Position numbers and translations under genes: made by a program. Positions 62,113 through 64,000 of a DNA stretch of 64,000 bases are shown one piece after another. The stretch is taken from NCBI GenBank assembly GCA_949987705.1, contig OX465282.1, positions 60,695,922 to 60,759,921 on the forward strand, read 5' to 3'. The stretch is from Thereva unica. Its lineage: Eukaryota > Arthropoda > Insecta > Diptera > Therevidae. Below the pieces are notes generated by a model. That model had not been told where the DNA came from. It made no database searches and worked only from the letters and a program-made list of their open reading frames with translations. How positions within the stretch are numbered: position 1 is the stretch's first letter; each line of letters begins with the position of its first letter.

Positions 62113-63787
62113 ACTAGCCAAAACCCGCGTGCGTTGCAACGCCTTTCAATAAAATAAGATTATGGGGACACAGGCTGCGATAGGAAAAAGCTATAGTGAA
62201 AAAAGAACAAATCTGGGAAAATTGATTTTGTGAGATGACCGCCATGGACCAAATGATAATGAGTATACTATATTGCCTATGGTATTCTACTTATCATACT
62301 CTTTCATTTGATACCCATGTCGAAGGGGTTGTGAAGAATATATTAATCCGCCCTCTTGAGATGGCCGCTATGGACCAAACGATATATTGAGTAAACTATA
62401 TTGCATATGGTGTTCTACTTATCATACTCTCTCATTTGATACCCACCTCGAAGGGGTTGTGAAGAAAATGGTAATCCGCCCTCTTGACATGACCGCCATG
62501 TACCAAACGATATATTGAGTATACTATATTGCTTATGGTGTTCTACTTATCATACTCTTTCATTTGATACCCATGTCGTAGGGGTTGTGAAGAAAATGGT
62601 AATCCGCCTTCTCGAGATGGCAGCTATGGACCAAACGATATATTGAGTATACTACATTGCTTATATTGTTCTACTTATCATACTATTTCATTTGATACCC
62701 ATCTAGAAGGGGTTGTGAAGAAAATGGTAAACCGCCCTTTTCAGATGGCCGCCATGGACCAAATTATATATTGAGTATACTATATTGCTTATGGTGTTCT
62801 ACTTTTCATGGCCTTTCATTTGATACCCATGTCTCCGTTGTTGTGAAGAAACTGGTAATCCGCCCTCTTGAGATGGCCGCCATGAATCTAAAGACATAGT
62901 CTATGGCATTCTTCTTATAATTCCCTTTCATTTGATACCAATGTCGAGGGGGTAGTGAAGAAAATGATCATCCTCCCTCTTGAGATGACCGCCATGGACC
63001 AAACGATATATTCAGTATACTATATTACTTATGGTGTTCTACTTATCATACCCTTTCATTTGAAATCCATATAGAGGGGTGTGAAGATAATGGTAATCCA
63101 ACCTCTGGAGATGGCCGCTATGGACCAAACGATATATTGAGTATACTATATTGCTTATGAGTTCTACTTATCATACTCTCTCATTTGATACCCATCTCGA
63201 AGGGGTTGTGAAGAAAATGGCAATCCGCCCGCTTGAGATGATCGCCATGGACCAAACGATATATTGAGTATACTATATTGCCTATGGTGTTCTACTTATC
63301 ATACTCTTTCATTTGATATCCATGTCGAAGGTGTTGTGAAGAAAATGGTAACCCGCATTCTTAAGGTGGCCGCTATGGACCAAGCGACATATTGAGTATA
63401 CTATATTGCTTATATTGTTCTACTTATCAGACTCTTTCATTGGATACCCATTTCGAAGGGGTTGTGAAGAAAATGGTCATCTGCTCTCTTGAGATGACTG
63501 CCATGGACCAAACGATATATTGAGTATACTATATTGCCTTTGGTGTTCTACTTACCATACCCTTTCATTTGATATCCATGTCGAGAGGTTGTAAAGAAAA
63601 TGGTAATCCGCCCCCTTGAGATGGCTGCTGTGGACCAAACGCCTGCTTTTCTGTTGAATTTTTGTTGCTATAAACCTCACGGAGCCCGAGACCTTTCCAA
63701 CAAATGCAAAGCCATGGAAATCGGATCGTGCGTTCTGGAATTATAGCGTCAGGAAGGAAAACCCGACTTATTTTTATATTATAGATT
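62113..63787. mobile_element. terminal-motif element carrying a 127-bp satellite (Helentron/HINE-like?)
   Basis: Starts ACTAGCCAAAACCCGCGTGC and ends ...CGACTTATTTTTATATTATAGATT after a unique 145-bp tail with CACGGAGCCCGAGACCTTTC and AAATCGGATCGTGCG. The centre is a satellite array. The start is shared with 31060. A tandem-repeat centre with non-TIR ends resembles Helentron-associated elements, but this is inference. Confidence 0.5.
62225..63640. repeat. satellite array, ~127-bp unit, about 12 copies
   Basis: Each unit contains GAGATGGCCGCYATGGACC, GATATATTGAGTATACTATA, TGTTCTACTTATCATACTCT, TCATTTGATACCCAT and GTTGTGAAGAAAATGG. Unit starts near 62233, 62358, 62488, 62616, 62743, 62870, 62983 (a short unit), 63109, 63235, 63363, 63492, 63617. 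Confidence 0.95.
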
Positions 63788-64000
63788 ATATGGTGTTCTA
63801 CTTATCATACTCTTTCATTTGATATCCATGTCGAAGGTGTTGTGAAGAAAATGGTAATCCGCATTCTTAAGGTGGCCGCTATGGACCAAGCGACATATTG
63901 AGTATACTATATTGCTTATATTGTTCTACTTATCAGACTCTTTCATTGGATACCCATTTCGAAGGGGTTGTGAAGAAAATGGTCATCTGCTCTCTTGAGA
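63788..64000. repeat. satellite resumes, near-identical to 63284-63496
   Basis: About 212 bp with a single substitution noticed (TAACCCGC versus TAATCCGC). It starts immediately after the element's TATAGATT end and continues to the window edge. Confidence 0.9.

Noticed and set aside
62225..64000. Regular repeats considered as a CRISPR array
   Set aside because: Units are contiguous, ~127 bp, divergent and without unique spacers, in a eukaryotic context.
1..64000. Host protein-coding, tRNA or rRNA genes
   Set aside because: None recognised on either strand; cloverleaf-like tRNA or rRNA signatures were not seen by reading, though a dedicated search was not possible.

Overview
This window is eukaryotic nuclear DNA, most likely from an insect and plausibly a higher fly. 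The inference rests on A+T-rich sequence, Polinton, BEL/Pao, Ty3/gypsy, CR1/Jockey-like and RTE-like LINEs, Tc1, hAT, Transib-like and Helentron-type elements nested in one another, TATA and AATAAA signals, and one clean GT-AG intron. I see no ordinary host housekeeping gene, no rRNA or tRNA, no CRISPR array and no bacterial operon. Essentially all recognisable coding sequence belongs to mobile elements.

Region 1 (1 to about 13.5 kb) is a Polinton/Maverick, a virus-like DNA transposon, cut off at the left window edge. It carries a chromodomain integrase preceded in frame by a collagen-like fibre stem, a DUF8207-type protein, a packaging ATPase, a phospholipase A2-type and hydrophobic/basic minor virion protein, an adenain-like protease, penton-like and double-jelly-roll capsid proteins, an exonuclease-like small protein and a protein-primed DNA polymerase B. 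Genes on the two strands converge on shared poly(A) signals and diverge from a paired-TATA promoter. The copy is dead or dying: a 1044-bp hAT element with a perfect 8-bp target duplication sits in the phospholipase gene, that gene is also frameshifted, the polymerase is frameshifted and the fibre has a stop. Downstream lie a 225-bp duplicate of the virion-protein/protease junction, a coiled-coil gene with a 63-nt frame-preserving intron, and subterminal-type repeats.

Region 2 (14.1 to 26.7 kb) holds a degenerate satellite, a 5'-truncated BEL/Pao element with an intact 1486-codon pol, and a complete BEL/Pao element (20794-26717) with two apparently identical 790-bp LTRs and a 5-bp target duplication. 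The second element's single 1419-codon ORF has lost most of RNase H and the integrase core in frame.

Region 3 (26.7 to 47.8 kb) is a nest of older elements: two rearranged pieces of one Ty3/gypsy family whose gag begins with a SAP-like motif, a Helentron helicase-endonuclease end, an RTE-like LINE split by a Transib-like element, hAT relics, several MITEs with readable target duplications, and two inverted copies of an unnamed element of about 2 kb (31.5-33.6 and 45.7-47.5 kb).

Region 4 (47.8 to 64 kb) contains a 1.1-kb palindromic element, further MITEs, a CR1/Jockey-like LINE whose ORF2 has one TGA stop, a Tc1 transposon with long inverted repeats of IR/DR type that was hit by an element rich in a short CAGTCC motif, a gypsy LTR with a tRNA-Trp-like primer site, and a 127-bp satellite inside a terminal-repeat-bearing element. 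Element ends were read by eye; family names rest on motifs, not on database searches.
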